A DNA stretch of 50,580 nt. It comes from Gracilaria vermiculophylla (Eukaryota; Rhodophyta; Florideophyceae; Gracilariales; Gracilariaceae). Under the pieces are notes generated by a model that saw only the letters and a list, made by a program, of their open reading frames with translations, was not told the DNA's origin and did not search any database. Below are positions 48,757-50,580 of the stretch, piece by piece. Every line of letters begins with the position of its first letter. Positions within the stretch are counted from its first letter, which is position 1. The translations under genes were made by a program, and so were the position numbers. Where the stretch lies: positions 2,403,528 to 2,454,107 of the forward strand of contig JAHNZQ020000308.1 in NCBI GenBank assembly GCA_019155205.2, read 5' to 3'.

Positions 48757-50346
48757 GTGCAATAGTTGTTGAGGTGAATGAATAACTGTTGGAGTATATG
48801 ATTTGTTGTACTGCGACACAGGTACGGCGGAATGTGCTTGTGAGGCTGCAGTCTGAGGACTCGCACAAATCGCATATATCCACCACAATGGCTTGGATAT
48901 GACGAATGGGAGAGGAGGGAGCTTTTTACAATGGTGGTGAGTGCACAAGGAGCGAGGATTGCATCAAATGTGATGTTGCGAGCGCCACGCCAGTTTAAAA
49001 AGGACTGCGCTTGCGTGGCAGCGATGCGGTGAGGATTTAATCGCTATCTACGGGTACCGCAGATGAGATGTGAGGACGTGCACACATGCCACGCGTGGCA
49101 CTGGAGGACGAACACATGTCAGTGTAGAAGCGGCTGAACAGCGCAAGCGAAGGATGTGATTGCATGACGAGACGCAAGTATCGTTGTAGAAAATATCAGC
49201 AAGAGCAATAAAGTTTGAGCGCATGCTAGGCTTACGGTAATTTGCAGACAGACGCAAAGCTGTGCGTGCACTGAATTCATTCTGCTAAGAAGGTAAAGCG
49301 CCGCGCTACTGCGTTGGCGAGCGCTACACGCAATGGCGTGCATAGGTATTCAATCGCCGACGGCCATCGCGATAAGCGTAGCGATACATTCGTCACCCAT
49401 TTCCATTCTTTTGCGGCGATCCTGCGTTGCGATGGAACGTGGCGCCGAGGGCGCGTCTGTTGTGTCGTTTCACTCACGGTTTGTGCATGCGAGCGCCGTA
49501 GCTCCGCTCGTCTCTGCGCGAATGTGGCACGCTTGCTTGCTCGAAATGGTGCAGTGCCGCAGCGTTGCTTAGATAATGCGTGTCGATATGCTGTGAGTGC
49601 TGCGAGGAACGGGCTTGGCCGCTTGCAACGAAAGAGCGCCAAGGGAATGCAGTGAGGTGGCGCACAGGCAGAGCGTTTGCAGACGGCGTCGAAGCTGCAT
49701 CGATGCGCACCCACGCCGCCACACCGAGGCGGGTGCTGACGCGCCGCTCGACGACCGGGCGGTGCAGCGCCGGAGAGAGCTGAAAATCGGTCTCGAATTC
49801 GAGCTGCAGCTGCTTTCCGTGGCGCTCGGCGAGGCGGCACGGGCGGCGCCGGCGGCGCCGGCGGCGCCGGCGGCGCCGGCGGCGCGGGCGGCGTGGGCGG
49901 CGTGGGCGGCGCGGGCCACGCGGGCCCGAACGCCGCGCCCGTGCCCGCGCGCAGACGGCGTTGGCGAGCAGGCGATCAGCTGCGCGGCAGCCGTCGGCAG
50001 CAGGCAGCGCCGGCGACAGAGCAGCGCCGTGACACGCGCCGTTACACAGCGGTGCCGCGGATCGCGTCCGCGCCGTGCGCCGCTGCGAACGGTGCGAGTC
50101 TGTTGACCTTCGACCAACGGCTCGGCTGGCGCGCGGCGCGCCTTTACACAAAGCTCTCAGCGCGCGGCGCTGCCGCGCCACGCTGGCCGCCCTGCCCGCG
50201 CCGCGCGCCCTGCCGCCGCCCACCTTCGTGCGCTTCTCGCGCTCTCGCGCTCCCGCGCTCACGTGAAATAAATTACTCGCGCCCACGCTCGCCGCGCCAA
50301 GCGTTTCGCCGCGGTTGCGCATGCCGTGCACCTCCACCCCGCTCCG
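48757..50346. other. No supportable gene, increasingly GC-rich
   Basis: The first ~500 bp is probably the 3' UTR and spacer of the Hint gene. From about 49300 onwards the DNA is GC-rich with overlapping Arg/Ala/Gly/Pro-rich open frames in several phases, which follow from composition. By analogy with the other GC-rich regions this may be a promoter for a gene right of the window. Confidence 0.5.
49842..49913. repeat. 9-bp minisatellite, eight copies
   Basis: Eight tandem copies of GGCGGCGCC and its variants (last bases CC, CG or TG). The first four copies are identical. Confidence 0.95.
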
Positions 50347-50454
<108 letters not shown>

Positions 50455-50580
50455 CCGCCTCACCGCGCACCCCCAGCTCCCGATCCGCCCGCCACTCCCC
50501 CTCCCCGCGCTTCGTGCCCCCCTTCTCCCAGCCCCCTGCTTCGCTCCCTCCGCCTCCCTCTACATGCGTGCACTCTTTGG

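Overview
The window looks like nuclear DNA of a red alga, probably a multicellular one with a repeat-rich genome such as Chondrus (inference, no database search). The grounds are long intronless genes with eukaryotic functions (retromer VPS35, DDHD lipase, CUE protein, GT14 glycosyltransferase), a galactolipid-synthase-like GT28 enzyme, and a secreted protein with a hedgehog-type Hint domain. Gene islands alternate with a dense transposon island. One 100-base assembly gap (12492-12591) is present.

Left part (1 to about 17 kb): a transposon graveyard. Bases 1-2155 hold a decayed Ty1/copia element on the minus strand. From 4430 to 15025 lies what I read as one old Ty3/gypsy chromovirus on the minus strand: LTR, gag, protease, RT, RNase H, integrase with chromodomain, LTR. 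It has been hit three times. A solo LTR of the same family sits in its 3' LTR (4447-5000, target duplication AATTC). A 313-bp TRIM element with 81-bp LTRs sits in the RNase H region (9361-9673, target duplication GTGCC). A hAT-like MITE sits in gag and carries the assembly gap. A remnant of a Harbinger-associated protein (15042-15395) and a dead Tc1/mariner element (15751-17031, flanked by TA) follow.

Right part (about 17.9 to 48.8 kb): a gene island of single-exon genes. In order: a MUG/TDG-type DNA glycosylase (+); a 2517-residue Tudor protein (-) and a 1686-residue Tudor protein (+), divergent from each other; a GT14 glycosyltransferase (-); an MGDG-synthase-like GT28 enzyme (-) divergent from quinolinate phosphoribosyltransferase (+); VPS35 (-); a small possible membrane protein (-); a DDHD phospholipase-like protein (-); a CUE-domain protein (-) divergent from the Hint-domain protein (+). 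Three divergent pairs share short GC-rich intergenic regions that probably act as bidirectional promoters.

The most notable unknown is the Tudor pair. The two giant, mostly disordered proteins share DIR17-like Tudor domains and a roughly 150-residue helical module that I do not recognise, so they appear to be ancient head-to-head paralogues, probably chromatin-associated. The right end (48.8-50.6 kb) shows no supportable gene but has a GC-rich minisatellite and an uninterrupted run of 107 C. Start codons were chosen as ATG, so several genes are shorter than the longest open frame.
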